DNA from: RYN-230 sp963717125
Lineage (GTDB): Bacteria > Actinomycetota > Actinomycetes > Streptosporangiales > Streptosporangiaceae
Assembly: GCA_963717125.1 (NCBI GenBank)
Contig: CAVQVG010000016.1
Span: 29,533 to 93,532, forward strand
DNA length: 64,000 nt
Direction: 5' to 3'
The translations under genes were made by a program, and so were the position numbers. A model generated the notes under the pieces. That model saw only the letters and a program-made list of their open reading frames with translations. It had not been told where the DNA came from and made no database searches. Within the stretch, counting starts at the first letter, position 1. Every line of letters begins with the position of its first letter. Shown piece after piece: positions 52,213-61,345 of this stretch.

Positions 52213-52707
52213 GTGACCGAGACGCAGAACGACAGCTGGCTCACCCAGGAGGCGTACGACCGGCTTAAGTCGGAGCTGGATCACCTCTCGGGCCCGGGGC
52301 GTGTCAACATCGCGAAGAAGATCGAGGCCGCCCGGGATGAGGGTGACCTGCGCGAGAACGGCGGCTACCACGCCGCCAAAGAAGAGCAGGGCAAGATCGA
52401 GGGGCGGATTATCCAGCTCCAGCACATCCTGCAGCACGCCCGCGTCGGGGAGCCCCCGCGGACCGACGGGGTAGTCGGCCCTGGGATGACGGTGACCGTC
52501 CGGTTCGCGGGCGACGACGAAGAGGTCACGTTCCTGCTGGCCTCCCGGGAGGAGAGCGGCGCGCCGATCGACGTGTATTCGCCGCGCTCGCCGCTGGGGT
52601 CGGCCATCAACGGGAAGAAGATCGGCGACAGCGCCAGCTACACGCTGCCGAACGGCCGCGCCGCCAAGGTCGAGATCCTGGAGGCGGTGCCGTACGTCGG
52701 CGGCTAG
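52213..52707 (+). CDS. greA: transcription elongation factor GreA
   Basis: A 164-residue GreA. The N-terminal coiled coil (LTQEAYDRLKSELDHL to RVGEP) carries the acidic tip DEGDLRENGGYHAAKEEQ, which stimulates cleavage of backtracked RNA by RNA polymerase. The C-terminal FKBP-like domain ends with PNGRAAKVEILEAVPY. GTG 52213 follows AAGGAG. A TTGACA at 52069 could be a -35, without a convincing -10. mca next to greA is common in actinobacteria. Confidence 0.95.
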   Translation: MTETQNDSWLTQEAYDRLKSELDHLSGPGRVNIAKKIEAARDEGDLRENGGYHAAKEEQGKIEGRIIQLQHILQHARVGEPPRTDGVVGPGMTVTVRFAGDDEEVTFLLASREESGAPIDVYSPRSPLGSAINGKKIGDSASYTLPNGRAAKVEILEAVPYVGG

Positions 52708-52735
52708 CCCAGCCTGACCAGCCCAGCCTGACCAG
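52708..52735. repeat. two 14-bp tandem units directly after the greA stop
   Basis: CCCAGCCTGACCAG is repeated exactly at 52708-52721 and 52722-52735, beginning at the first base after TAG. A hairpin follows at once. Confidence 0.75.
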
Positions 52736-52739
52736 CACA

Positions 52740-52772
52740 GCGCGGTGCGTGGCGCCCAGCGGCGCACCGCGC
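52740..52772. terminator. 10-bp hairpin between greA and the convergent TTC38-like gene
   Basis: GCGCGGTGCG (52740-52749) and CGCACCGCGC (52763-52772) are perfect inverted repeats around a 13-base loop, 32 bases after the greA stop. The stem repeats the core of the hairpin at 47899-47944. Confidence 0.75.
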
Positions 52773-52783
52773 CGCGCTGGTTT

Positions 52784-52820
52784 GCTGGCGGGGCTGGCGG
52801 GGCTCGGCGGGGCTCGCGGG
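52784..52820. repeat. four 9-10 bp tandem units at the stop of the TTC38-like gene
   Basis: Units GCTGGCGGG, GCTGGCGGG, GCTCGGCGGG and GCTCGCGGG run from 52784 to 52820, ending five bases before the minus-strand stop codon at 52826. Confidence 0.65.
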
Positions 52821-52825
52821 CCGTC

Positions 52826-54256
52826 TTATCGCCGGCGCTGGGCCGGGTCGGCGGTGACCGCCTGGCGGATCTCGCCGGCCAGTTCGCTGGCCCGGGCCAG
52901 CGCGGCGGACTCGCCCGGCTCGTCGCCCGCGGCCCGGCGCAGCCAGGCCCGCTTCGACCAGGCGTAGGTGTTGCGCTCGCGGACCGACAGCCGCTCGCTG
53001 ACGAGGGCCGCGGCCAGATCCAGCCGCCTGGCCCGGATGGCCGCTTCGAGCAGCGTGCGCTCCACCGCGTCCCGCTGCGCGTGACTGCCGCCGAACGTGT
53101 GCACCTGGGCCCGGATCGGCAGCAGTTCGCCGAGCACGCGGCCGTACTCGCCGTGGCCGAAGTGCACCAGGGCGCGGCAGACCGGCAGGCCGACCTGGGC
53201 TGTCATCGCCCAGCCGGTGCTGCCCGGGTCGCCGCTGGCGGCCACCTCGGCCTGCGCCGCGACCACCTGCCGAGCCCGGTCCAGCTCACCATTCCCGATG
53301 AACGCCATTACGGCGTGCATGTCGTTGAACGGGTAGAAGCCGGGTGCCAGCAGCCGGCCCCAGGCCGCCGCGAGCGGCGGCCACCGGTCCCCCACCGGGG
53401 TGCCGTCGAGGTGCATTCGCCACAGCAGCGCGGTGGCGTCGAGCAGTTCCAGCGCCACGTCGGCCGATCCCTCGTGGTGCAGCATCCGGTCGTAGACGGC
53501 CAGCGCGCCCACGGTGTCCCCGCCCTGCAGCAGATAGAGCGCGTAGTGCCAGGAGTTGTGCACGTTGAGGAAGTTCCCGGCCGTCCAGTCCGCCTCGCGG
53601 CGGCGCAGGTACCGGACGCCGTCCGGGACCCGGCCCGCCATCTCGTAGGTGTGCACCACCGCGTGGATGCCCCAGACGTCGTCCGGGTTCTGCTCCACGG
53701 CCCGCCGGCCCGCCTCTTCGGACTGCTGGTAGAGGTTGCACTCCTCCAGGCCGAACGCGTACATCCCGTGCACGAAGCCGAGCTGCGGCTGGCCGGCCGG
53801 CCAGCCGCCCAGGGCCCGGCCGATCCGGTCCCGCAGGCTGACCGTGTTGCCGGTGAAGAAGTCGATCTGGTGCCCGGTGAACAGGGCCAGCAGGTCGCAC
53901 GGGTAGCTGACCGAGATCTCGCCGAGCGCCTCGCCCGCCCCGGTCATGTCCCCGGCCACCCACCTGGCCGCGGCGGCCAGGTGGGCCCGCTCCCGCGGCA
54001 GCAGCGCGGCGGGGCCGGCGCGCAGCCCGTCCAGCGCGGCCCGGGCGGCGGCGACCGCGCCCGCTTCGGTGGACATCAGCGCCAGGTAGGCGGAGAACAC
54101 CGCGGCCATGGCGCAGCCCGGGTCGGCCGCCACCGCCGCGGCGGCCGCGCCCACCACCTCCGGCCGGAACCTGATCAGGTCGTCGATGGCCTGGTCGTAG
54201 CCGGTCACGGCGGCGGCGGAACCGGTGAGGCGCAGGCCCCGGGCGTCAGCAGTCAT
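52826..54256 (-). CDS. tetratricopeptide protein of the TTC38 family
   Basis: A 476-residue all-helical protein. GFVHGMYAFGLEECNLYQQSEEAGRRAVEQNPDDVWGIHAVVHTYEMAGR and FLNVHNSWHYALYLL are hallmarks of TTC38-like proteins, with TPR pairs throughout. The His/Trp-rich conserved positions suggest a ligand or metal site, but function is not established. ATG 54256 is used. The DHA2 exporter gene lies 24 bases upstream on the same strand, so the two may form an operon controlled by the TetR at 55956. Confidence 0.85.
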   Translation of the reverse strand: MTADARGLRLTGSAAAVTGYDQAIDDLIRFRPEVVGAAAAAVAADPGCAMAAVFSAYLALMSTEAGAVAAARAALDGLRAGPAALLPRERAHLAAAARWVAGDMTGAGEALGEISVSYPCDLLALFTGHQIDFFTGNTVSLRDRIGRALGGWPAGQPQLGFVHGMYAFGLEECNLYQQSEEAGRRAVEQNPDDVWGIHAVVHTYEMAGRVPDGVRYLRRREADWTAGNFLNVHNSWHYALYLLQGGDTVGALAVYDRMLHHEGSADVALELLDATALLWRMHLDGTPVGDRWPPLAAAWGRLLAPGFYPFNDMHAVMAFIGNGELDRARQVVAAQAEVAASGDPGSTGWAMTAQVGLPVCRALVHFGHGEYGRVLGELLPIRAQVHTFGGSHAQRDAVERTLLEAAIRARRLDLAAALVSERLSVRERNTYAWSKRAWLRRAAGDEPGESAALARASELAGEIRQAVTADPAQRRR

Positions 54257-54280
54257 GTCAGCCCCCCACCGGCAGGGTAA

Positions 54281-55841
54281 CTAACCGACCAGCTCCGGGG
54301 CAGCGGGCTCGTCGGCCGGCGCCCGGCCGCGCAGCGGCACCTCCTTGAGGAACCAGGTCAGCACGAAGGCCAGCACGGTGGCCGGGACGGCGTACAGGAA
54401 GACCCCCTGCACCGCGTGCGCGATGGCGTAGAACACGTCGTGCTGGACGGCCGGTGGCAGCGCCTTGACCGTGGCCGGGTTGAGCTGCCCGCCGCTGGCG
54501 GCGATGTGCACGTTGGGCGACACCGTGGTCAGCGCGTCCTGCAGCCGCCGGGCGAAGACGGCGCCGAACGCCGCCACCCCGAGGGAGCCGCCGATCTGCT
54601 GGAAGAACAGCCGCGAGCTACTGGCCACGCCGATGTCCCGCGGCTCGACGCTGTTCTGCGCCAGCAGCGTGGTGAGCTGCATCAGGAAGCCCATGCCCAG
54701 GCCGAGCACGAGCATGAACAGCGCCGAGGTGCAGCCGGCTGGTATTCACCCCGAGCATGGACAGCAGGTACATGCCGATGGCCATGCCCGCCGCGCCCAT
54801 GATGGGCAGCGCCCGGTACCGGCCGGTCCGGGTGGTCACCTGCCCGGAGATCAGCGAGGTGATCATCACGCCGACCATCAAAGGGGTGAGCAGCAGCCCG
54901 CTGACCGTCGGCGAGGCGCCCTGCACGGTCTGCTGGTACAGCGGCAGGAACGTGATCGCGCCGAACATGGCCAGGCCGGCCAGGAAGCTCAGCGCGGACA
55001 CCAGGCTGAAGTTGCGGTTGCGGAAGATATGCAGCGGCAGGATGGGTTCGGCGGCCCGGCTCTCGACCCAGATGAACGAGGCCACCGCGAGCACCGCCAC
55101 CGTACCCAGCCCGAGGATCTGCGGGGAAAGCCACGCGTACTGGGTGCCACCCCAGGTGGCGCCCAGCACGACCGCGGTCGCGGCCACCGCGAGCAGGGCC
55201 GCGCCCAGGTAGTCCACCCGGTGCTCGATATGACGCTTGGGCAGCTTGAGGGTGACGGCCAGGTAGGCCAGCGCGATGCCGCCAATCGGCAGGTTGATGT
55301 AGAAGATCCAGCGCCAGGAGAAGCTCTCCGTGATCCACCCGCCGAGTAGCGGGCCGCCGATGGTGGCGATCATCATCACGGCCATGATGTAGCCCATGTA
55401 CTGGCCGCGCTCGCGGGGCGAGACCAGGTCGCCGATGATCGCGATGGCGCTGACCATCAGGCCGCCCGCGCCCAGGCCCTGGATGGCCCGGAACGTGATC
55501 AGCATGGCCATGGACTGGGACAGCCCGGCCAGCGCGGAGCCGGCCAGGAAGATCACGATGGCCGTCATGAACAGCTTCTTGCGGCCGTACATGTCGCCGA
55601 GCTTCCCGTACAGCGGGGTGGTGATGGTGGACGCCAGCACGTAGGCGGTGACCACCCAGGACAGGTGGGCCACGCCGCCCAGGTCCCCGACGATGCGGGG
55701 CAGCGCGGTGCCCACGATGAGCTGGTCCAGCATGGCGAGCATGATGGCCAGCAGGAGGCCGGGCAGCACCACGAGGATCTCGCGGCGCATGCCGACGCTG
55801 GCGTCGGCGGCCGGAGCCGGAGTGGTCTCAACGTCTGCCAT
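54281..55841 (-). pseudogene. DHA2-family MFS drug exporter, one frameshift
   Basis: The two frames together encode about 520 residues with 14 helices of the EmrB/QacA group (LDQLIVGTALPRIVGDLGG, LYGKLGDMYGRKKLF, AIQGLGAGGLMVSAIAIIGDLVSPRERG). ATG 55841 follows GGGGAG. The first frame continues normally to MLGVNTSRL. Removing one base at about 54731 restores TSALFMLVLGLGMGFLMQLTTLL in the second frame, which runs to 54281. Proton-driven export of cationic or hydrophobic drugs is the family role. Divergent from a TetR gene. Confidence 0.8.
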
Positions 55842-55860
55842 GAAAAGACTCCCCGTGGAG

Positions 55861-55932
55861 AACTTACTTGCCGACCGGCTAGTATGACAGCCGCTAGATT
55901 AGGATGGTTACTAACCGGGCGTCAAGTAAGTT
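55861..55932. promoter_or_regulatory. operator candidates between DHA2 exporter and TetR genes
   Basis: AACTTACTTG (55861-55870) and CAAGTAAGTT (55923-55932) are exact inverted copies flanking the central palindrome GGTTACTAACC (55906-55916). All lie between the two divergent starts and are AT-richer than the surroundings, as expected for TetR-controlled promoters. Confidence 0.6.
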
Positions 55933-55955
55933 TAGCGCGAAGCGGACCGGTGAGA

Positions 55956-56633
55956 ATGCGGGACCACGATATGGACGAAGACACGGCTGAGTTCCCGGCC
56001 AGCGGCAGCAGGCCGGGCCGGCCAGCGGTCGCGCGACCGCGCGGGGACACCCGGGAGCGGATCCAGTCCGTGGCCCTGGAGCTGTTCGCCGAGCAGGGCT
56101 ACGAGAAAACCTCGCTGCGCGAGATCGCCGAGCGCCTCGCGGTGACCAAAGCCGCCCTGTACTACCACTTCAAGTCCAAAGAGGACATCGTCCGCAGCTT
56201 CACCGAGGACTACGTGCACGAGCTCGACGCGCTCATCGCGTGGGGCTCGGACCAGCCGCTCGACGCCGAGGGCCGGGCCGTCCTGCTGGCCCGCTACAGC
56301 GACATCGTCGAGCACCGGCTGGGGGTGCTCCGCTTCCTGGAGCAGAACCAGGCCGCCGTGCACCACCTGCTGGCCGACCACGGGGGCCAGGACCGGAAGA
56401 AGCTGTTCCGGAAGCAGTTCGAGACGCTCCGCGACCTGCTGGTGCCGCCGGACGCGCCGCTGCGCGACCGGGTGCGCGCCTCCATAGCGGTGGTCTCGGT
56501 CGGCCTGTCCTGCATGCTGCACCAGCAGGAAGCGGCCGACCCGGCCGAGCTGCATCAGATCGTCCTGGACCTGGCCTGCGAGCTGGCCGGCGTCCCCGCC
56601 CCGCCGCCGGCGGCGGCCCAACTGCATGAATGA
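55956..56633 (+). CDS. TetR-family regulator
   Basis: A 225-residue TetR protein. The HTH reads RERIQSVALELFAEQGYEKTSLREIAERLAVTKAALYYHFKSKEDIV. The helical ligand domain follows. ATG 55956 or ATG 55971 could be the start. It is divergent from the DHA2 exporter, which it probably represses; a drug-like ligand would release it. Confidence 0.92.
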   Translation: MRDHDMDEDTAEFPASGSRPGRPAVARPRGDTRERIQSVALELFAEQGYEKTSLREIAERLAVTKAALYYHFKSKEDIVRSFTEDYVHELDALIAWGSDQPLDAEGRAVLLARYSDIVEHRLGVLRFLEQNQAAVHHLLADHGGQDRKKLFRKQFETLRDLLVPPDAPLRDRVRASIAVVSVGLSCMLHQQEAADPAELHQIVLDLACELAGVPAPPPAAAQLHE

Positions 56634-56701
56634 GTGATTCAGGTAGTCCCAACTGCGTGAATGATGCAGCCACGCGGTCAGGAACACGAGCCCGGCGGGG
56701 C

Positions 56702-57229
56702 TCAGATCGTTTCTGGGGCGGCTGACGCTTTTGAGGTCGTGGATGGCGCGGCGGCGACCGCGCGGACCAGCGGCAGCACCCGGTACGGCAGCGGCGTGGC
56801 CAGCGCGATCACGGTGGACGCCCGGACCACGCCGGCCACGTCCAGGATCGCGTCGATCACCCGCTGCAGGTCCGCGTTGGTCCTGGCCACCACCCGGCAC
56901 AGCATGTCCCCGGCCCCGGTGATGGTGTGCGCCTCGAGCACCTCGGGGATGGCGGCCAGCCGGGCCACCGGGTCGTGCCCGCCGGCCTGGCGGATCTCGA
57001 GCGTGACGAACGCGGTGACCCCGTGGTCCAGCGCGACCGGGTCCACCTCCGGGCCGTAGCCGGTCACCACGCCGCTGCGGTGCAGCCGGTCCAGCCGCGC
57101 CTGCACCGTGCCGCGGGCCACGCCCAGCCGCCGGGACGCCTCCAGCACCCCCACTCGCGGCTGGGCGGCCAGCAGGCCGATCAGCCGCGCATCGAGATCG
57201 TCGATCATCCGAGTCAGCCCCGTCGGCAT
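56702..57229 (-). CDS. Lrp/AsnC-family regulator
   Basis: A protein of about 175 residues. The N-terminal HTH (LDARLIGLLAAQPRVGVLEASRRLGVARGTVQARLDRLHRSGVV) is followed by a RAM/ACT-type domain (HTITGAGDMLCRVVARTNADLQRVIDAI). ATG 57229 or 57208 can serve as start. It is divergent from the HPPD gene across an AT-rich spacer (57254-57331). In streptomycetes an AsnC regulator beside hppD controls tyrosine catabolism, and the same is likely here. Confidence 0.9.
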   Translation of the reverse strand: MPTGLTRMIDDLDARLIGLLAAQPRVGVLEASRRLGVARGTVQARLDRLHRSGVVTGYGPEVDPVALDHGVTAFVTLEIRQAGGHDPVARLAAIPEVLEAHTITGAGDMLCRVVARTNADLQRVIDAILDVAGVVRASTVIALATPLPYRVLPLVRAVAAAPSTTSKASAAPETI

Positions 57230-57331
57230 CAGGTCAGGATGTACACGAACCACGCGCTCTAGCGTTAAGTATTAAGCATATTGACTAGCAATTAAAGCCA
57301 CTATTGCACATCTTGCTACATCAGGCCGAGC

Positions 57332-58447
57332 ATGATGGTCATGGAGCACTCGCAGACTGACGAATTCCCGGTCACCGGCATGGACGCAGTCGTGTTCGCG
57401 GTGGGCAACGCCCGGCAGGCCGCGCACTACTACTCGACCGCGTTCGGCATGCGCACCATCGGCTACCGCGGGCCGGAGACCGGCTGCCGCGACGAGGTGG
57501 CGTACGTGCTGGAGTCCGGCCGGGCCCGGTTCGTGCTGCGCGGCCCGGTGCGGCCGGGCACCGACCTGGCCCGGCACGTGGCCGAGCACGGCGACGGGGT
57601 CATCGACCTGGCCCTCGGCGTGGACTCGGCGGAGACGGCCTACGAGTACGCGACGTCACGCGGTGCCCGCGGCCTGGCCGAGCCGCACCTGGAAGAGGAC
57701 GACTCGGGCAAGGTGGTGCTGGCCGCTATCGCGACCTACGGGGACACCCGGCACACCCTGGTCGAGCGGGCCGGCTACAGCGGCCCCTACCTGCCCGGCT
57801 ACGTCGCCGCCGAGCCGATCGTGGCGCCCCCGGCGCGGCCGTTCTGCACCGAGATCGATCACTGTGTGGGCAACGTCGAGCTGGGCCGGATGGACGAGTG
57901 GGTCGGCTTCTACCAGCGGGTGATGGGCTTCACCAACATGAAGGAGTTCGTCGGCGACGACATCGCCACCGAGTACTCCGCGCTGATGAGCAAGGTGGTC
58001 GCGGACGGTTCCCGCACCGTCAAGTTCCCGATCAACGAGCCGGCCGCTGGCAAGAAGAAGTCGCAGATCGACGAGTATCTGGAGTTCTACGGCGGGCCCG
58101 GGGTCCAGCACATCGCGCTGGCCTGCGACGACATCGTGGCCACGGTGCGCGCCATGCGGGCCGCCGGGGTCAGCTTCCTGACCACCCCGGACAGCTACTA
58201 CGACACGCTCGGGGACTGGGCGGGCGAGACCCACGTCGGCGTGTCCATCCTGCGCGAGCTGGGCATCCTGGTCGACCGGGACGAGGACGGCTACCTGCTG
58301 CAGATCTTCACCAAGCCGGTGCAGGACCGGCCCACCGTGTTCTTCGAGCTGATCGAGCGGCACGGCTCGGAAGGCTTCGGCAAGGGCAACTTCAAGGCGC
58401 TGTTCGAGGCCATCGAGCGCGAGCAGGCCCGCCGCGGCAACCTCTGA
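57332..58447 (+). CDS. hppD: 4-hydroxyphenylpyruvate dioxygenase
   Basis: A 371-residue two-domain vicinal-oxygen-chelate dioxygenase. The Fe(II) ligands are His177 (EIDHCVGN), His260 (GVQHIAL) and Glu339 (FFELIER); the C-terminal gate helix RHGSEGFGKGNFKALFEAIE is complete. It converts 4-hydroxyphenylpyruvate to homogentisate in tyrosine breakdown. Three ATGs (57332, 57335, 57341) are close together. Tandem repeats begin on its stop codon. Confidence 0.95.
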   Translation: MMVMEHSQTDEFPVTGMDAVVFAVGNARQAAHYYSTAFGMRTIGYRGPETGCRDEVAYVLESGRARFVLRGPVRPGTDLARHVAEHGDGVIDLALGVDSAETAYEYATSRGARGLAEPHLEEDDSGKVVLAAIATYGDTRHTLVERAGYSGPYLPGYVAAEPIVAPPARPFCTEIDHCVGNVELGRMDEWVGFYQRVMGFTNMKEFVGDDIATEYSALMSKVVADGSRTVKFPINEPAAGKKKSQIDEYLEFYGGPGVQHIALACDDIVATVRAMRAAGVSFLTTPDSYYDTLGDWAGETHVGVSILRELGILVDRDEDGYLLQIFTKPVQDRPTVFFELIERHGSEGFGKGNFKALFEAIEREQARRGNL

Positions 58448-58514
58448 GGCAGCCCGGCCGTACCCGCGCTGAGGCAGCCCGGCCGCACCCGCTCTGCGGC
58501 AGCCGGCCGCTCAG
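58446..58514. repeat. 25-bp tandem repeats over the hppD and ilvA stop codons
   Basis: Two 25-base units (58446-58470, 58471-58495) begin GAGGCAGCCCGGCCG and differ at three bases. A shorter third copy, GCGGCAGCCGGCCG, follows to about 58514. The hppD TGA overlaps unit 1, the TGA is copied at the unit 1/2 junction, and the ilvA stop lies in the third copy. Confidence 0.8.
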
Positions 58515-59731
58515 CGGAACATCAGGTGGTAGCCGGCCTTGCGCAGCTCGCTGGTCACCTCGTCGCAGTGCGCCGGCCCGCGCGTCTCCACCTGGAGCAG
58601 CACTTCCACCTCGCCCACCTGGAGCCGCGGGGTGATCCGCTCGTGCATCACGTCCAGCACGTTGGCGCCCAGCCCGGCCACCGCGCCGAGCAGCGCGGCC
58701 AGGGCGCCGGGGCGGTCCGGGATCCGGCACCGGAACGTCAGGTACCGGCCTGCCGCGGCCAGCCCATGCCGGAGCACCTTGGACAGCAGCAGCGGGTCGA
58801 TGTTGCCGCCGGACAGCACCGCGACCACCGGCGGCTCGAACATGCCCGCGTACTCCAGCAGGCCGGCCACCCCGGCCGCGCCGGCCTGCTCGACGACCTG
58901 CTTGGCCCGCTCCAGGCAGAGCACGAGAGCCCGGGACAGGCTCTCCTCGGACACCGTCACCATCCGGACGGTGTACGCCGAGAGGATGTCGAACGGGATG
59001 CTCCCGGGCTGGCAGACCGCGATGCCGTCGGCCATGGTCGGCGCGGCCGCCACCCGGACCGGGCGCCCGGCGGCGAGCGAGGCCGGGTAGCCGGCGACCG
59101 CCTCGGCCTGCACCCCGATCAGCTCGATCGCCGGGTCGGCCTCCTTGACCGCGACGGTGACCCCGGCGGCCAGGCCGCCGCCGCCGACCGGGACGGCGAT
59201 GGTCCGCACCTGCGGGCACTGCTGCAGGATCTCCAGGCCCAGGGTGCCCTGGCCGGCCACGATGTCCGGGTGGTCGAACGGGTGGATGAGCACCGCGGAC
59301 CGTTCGGCCGCGTACTCACGGGCGTACTCCAGCGCGTCGTCCACCGTCTCGCCGTGGAAGATGATGTCCGCGCCGTAGCCGCGGGTGGCCTCGATCTTGG
59401 GCAGCGGCGCGCCCACCGGCATGATCACCGTGGCCTTCACGCCGAGGATCGCGGCCGCGAACGCCACCCCCTGGGCGTGGTTGCCGGCGCTGGCCGCGAC
59501 CACCCCGTTGGCCTTCTCGGCCTCGCTCAGCCGGGAGATCCGCAGGTACCCGCCGCGGGCCTTGAACGACCCGGTCCGCTGCAGGTTTTCGCACTTGAGG
59601 AACACCGGGCCGCCGAGCCGCTCGGACAGCACCCGGGAGTGCAGCAGCGGGGTAGGCAGCAGCACGTCCCGGAGCACGTCGTGGGCGGCGGCTACGTCGG
59701 CGGCGCCCACCGGGGAGGAGATCATCGCCAT
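58511..59731 (-). CDS. ilvA: threonine ammonia-lyase with ACT domain
   Basis: A 406-residue fold-type II PLP enzyme. The PLP Lys57 is in QRTGSFKARGG, the phosphate loop is VPVGGGGLAAG, and ASAGNHAQGVAFAA is the substrate loop. The C-terminal 80 residues form an ACT domain (TFRCRIPDRPGALAALLGAVAGLGANVLDV), as in feedback-regulated threonine dehydratases. It forms 2-oxobutanoate and ammonia. ATG 59731 or 59725 (AGG seven bases upstream) is the start. Convergent with hppD. Confidence 0.93.
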   Translation of the reverse strand: MAMISSPVGAADVAAAHDVLRDVLLPTPLLHSRVLSERLGGPVFLKCENLQRTGSFKARGGYLRISRLSEAEKANGVVAASAGNHAQGVAFAAAILGVKATVIMPVGAPLPKIEATRGYGADIIFHGETVDDALEYAREYAAERSAVLIHPFDHPDIVAGQGTLGLEILQQCPQVRTIAVPVGGGGLAAGVTVAVKEADPAIELIGVQAEAVAGYPASLAAGRPVRVAAAPTMADGIAVCQPGSIPFDILSAYTVRMVTVSEESLSRALVLCLERAKQVVEQAGAAGVAGLLEYAGMFEPPVVAVLSGGNIDPLLLSKVLRHGLAAAGRYLTFRCRIPDRPGALAALLGAVAGLGANVLDVMHERITPRLQVGEVEVLLQVETRGPAHCDEVTSELRKAGYHLMFR

Positions 59732-59783
59732 GCCTGAAGTGTCGCACCCGCGGTCAACGCGAGCGGCCCGGGATGCGAGCGGC

Positions 59784-59827
59784 GCGGACATGCGTGCGGC
59801 GGGGAGCGGACATGCGTGTGGCGGGGA
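59784..59827. repeat. two 22-bp tandem units upstream of the MoxR-type gene
   Basis: 59784-59805 and 59806-59827 share GCGGACATGCGTG and GGCGGGGA and differ at one base. They lie in the divergent region, about 36 bases before the ATPase start, and contain two ATGs without ribosome sites. Confidence 0.7.
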
Positions 59828-59863
59828 TGCGAAGCTCTCCGCCGCACGACGTAAGGTCGAACT

Positions 59864-61312
59864 GTGCAGTCACACAACCAGAATCCCCAAACTGACTCCG
59901 TCCCGCCCCGGCCGAGCGCGGCAACCGTGGGCGAGCTGCGCGCCACGGGGCACCGATACGAGAGCGTCAAAGACGAACTGCGCCGCAACCTGCTGGCCAG
60001 GATGCGCGCGGGCGAAGACCGGTTCCCCGGCATCGTCGGCTTCGGCCAGACCGTGCTGCCGCACGTGGAGCGGGCCATGCTGGCCGGGCACGACACGATC
60101 CTGCTCGGCGAGCGGGGCCAGGGCAAGACGCGGCTGATCCGCACCCTGCCCGTGCTGCTCGACGAGTGGAGCCCGGCGGTGACCGGCTGCGAGATCAACG
60201 ACCACCCGTACCAGCCGGTCTGCGCGCGCTGCCAGCGGCTGGCCGCGGAACTGGGCGATGACCTGCCGGTCACCTGGCGGCACCGCACCGAGCGGTACGG
60301 CGAGAAGCTGGCCACCCCGGACACCAGCGTGGGCGACCTGATCGGCGACATCGACCCGGTCAAGGTGGCCGAGGGCCGCACCCTGGGTGATCCGGAGACC
60401 ATCCACTTCGGCCTGGTGCCCCGGACCAACCGGGGCATTTTCTGCCTCAACGAGCTGCCCGACCTGGCCGAGCGGATCCAGGTCGCGCTGCTCAACGTGC
60501 TCGAGGAGCGGGACATCGGGGTGCGCGGCTACGCGCTGCGGCTGCCCCTCGACCTGGTCCTGGTGGCCAGCGCCAACCCCGAGGACTACACCAACCGGGG
60601 CCGGATCATCACGCCGCTGAAGGACCGGTTCGGCGCGGAGATCCGCACCCACTACCCGCAGACCCTGGACGACGAGCTGGCGCTGACCCAGCAGGAGTCG
60701 CTCATCGCCTGGGACGGCGCCGACCCCGGGGCCGCCCTGCCCGAGCACCTGGTCGAGGTCATCGCCCGGTTCACCCGGCTGGTCCGGGCCTCGCCCGCGG
60801 TGGACTCCCGGTCCGGCGTGTCGGCCCGGTTCGCGATCGCCGCCGCCGAGTCGGTGGCCGCGTCCGCGGTGCGCCGGGCCGCGCTGACCGGCGAAGGCCA
60901 GCCGGTGGCCCGGATCTGCGACCTGCCGCCGATCGTGGGCAGCCTGCGCGGCAAGGTGGAGTTCGAGGTCAGCGAGGAAGGCCGGGAGACCGAGGTGCTG
61001 GAGCACCTGCTCCGCCGGGCGGTCGCCGAGACGTTCCGGTCCCGGCTGGGCAGCGCCGACCTGAGCGGCCTGCTGGCCACGTTCGAGGGTGGCGCCTCGG
61101 TCGAGACCGGTGACATGGTGCCCGCGGACATGCTGCTGAACCGGATCGGCGAGGTGCCCGGCCTGGCCCGGATCATGGAGCGGCTCGGCATGGACGGCGG
61201 CGAATCGTTCGGCGAGGCCGCCGCCGCGCTGGAGTTCGCCCTGGAAGGGCTGTACCTGATGCGGCGGCTGTCCAAGGATGTCATCGACGGCAGTGCCGTA
61301 TACCGGACCTGA
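59864..61312 (+). CDS. MoxR/magnesium-chelatase-type AAA+ ATPase
   Basis: A 482-residue protein. Walker A is GERGQGKTRL, Walker B is GIFCLNELPDL, and sensor 1 region reads LVLVASANPEDYTNRGRII. The helical lid follows. GTG 59864 has AAGG upstream. It forms a two-gene unit with the VWA protein 33 bases downstream, the usual MoxR-VWA arrangement in which the ATPase remodels or activates a protein target. The target is unknown. Confidence 0.9.
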   Translation: MQSHNQNPQTDSVPPRPSAATVGELRATGHRYESVKDELRRNLLARMRAGEDRFPGIVGFGQTVLPHVERAMLAGHDTILLGERGQGKTRLIRTLPVLLDEWSPAVTGCEINDHPYQPVCARCQRLAAELGDDLPVTWRHRTERYGEKLATPDTSVGDLIGDIDPVKVAEGRTLGDPETIHFGLVPRTNRGIFCLNELPDLAERIQVALLNVLEERDIGVRGYALRLPLDLVLVASANPEDYTNRGRIITPLKDRFGAEIRTHYPQTLDDELALTQQESLIAWDGADPGAALPEHLVEVIARFTRLVRASPAVDSRSGVSARFAIAAAESVAASAVRRAALTGEGQPVARICDLPPIVGSLRGKVEFEVSEEGRETEVLEHLLRRAVAETFRSRLGSADLSGLLATFEGGASVETGDMVPADMLLNRIGEVPGLARIMERLGMDGGESFGEAAAALEFALEGLYLMRRLSKDVIDGSAVYRT

Positions 61313-61345
61313 CCGTCTAGCGCAGCTGAGAGGTGACCCGCACCC

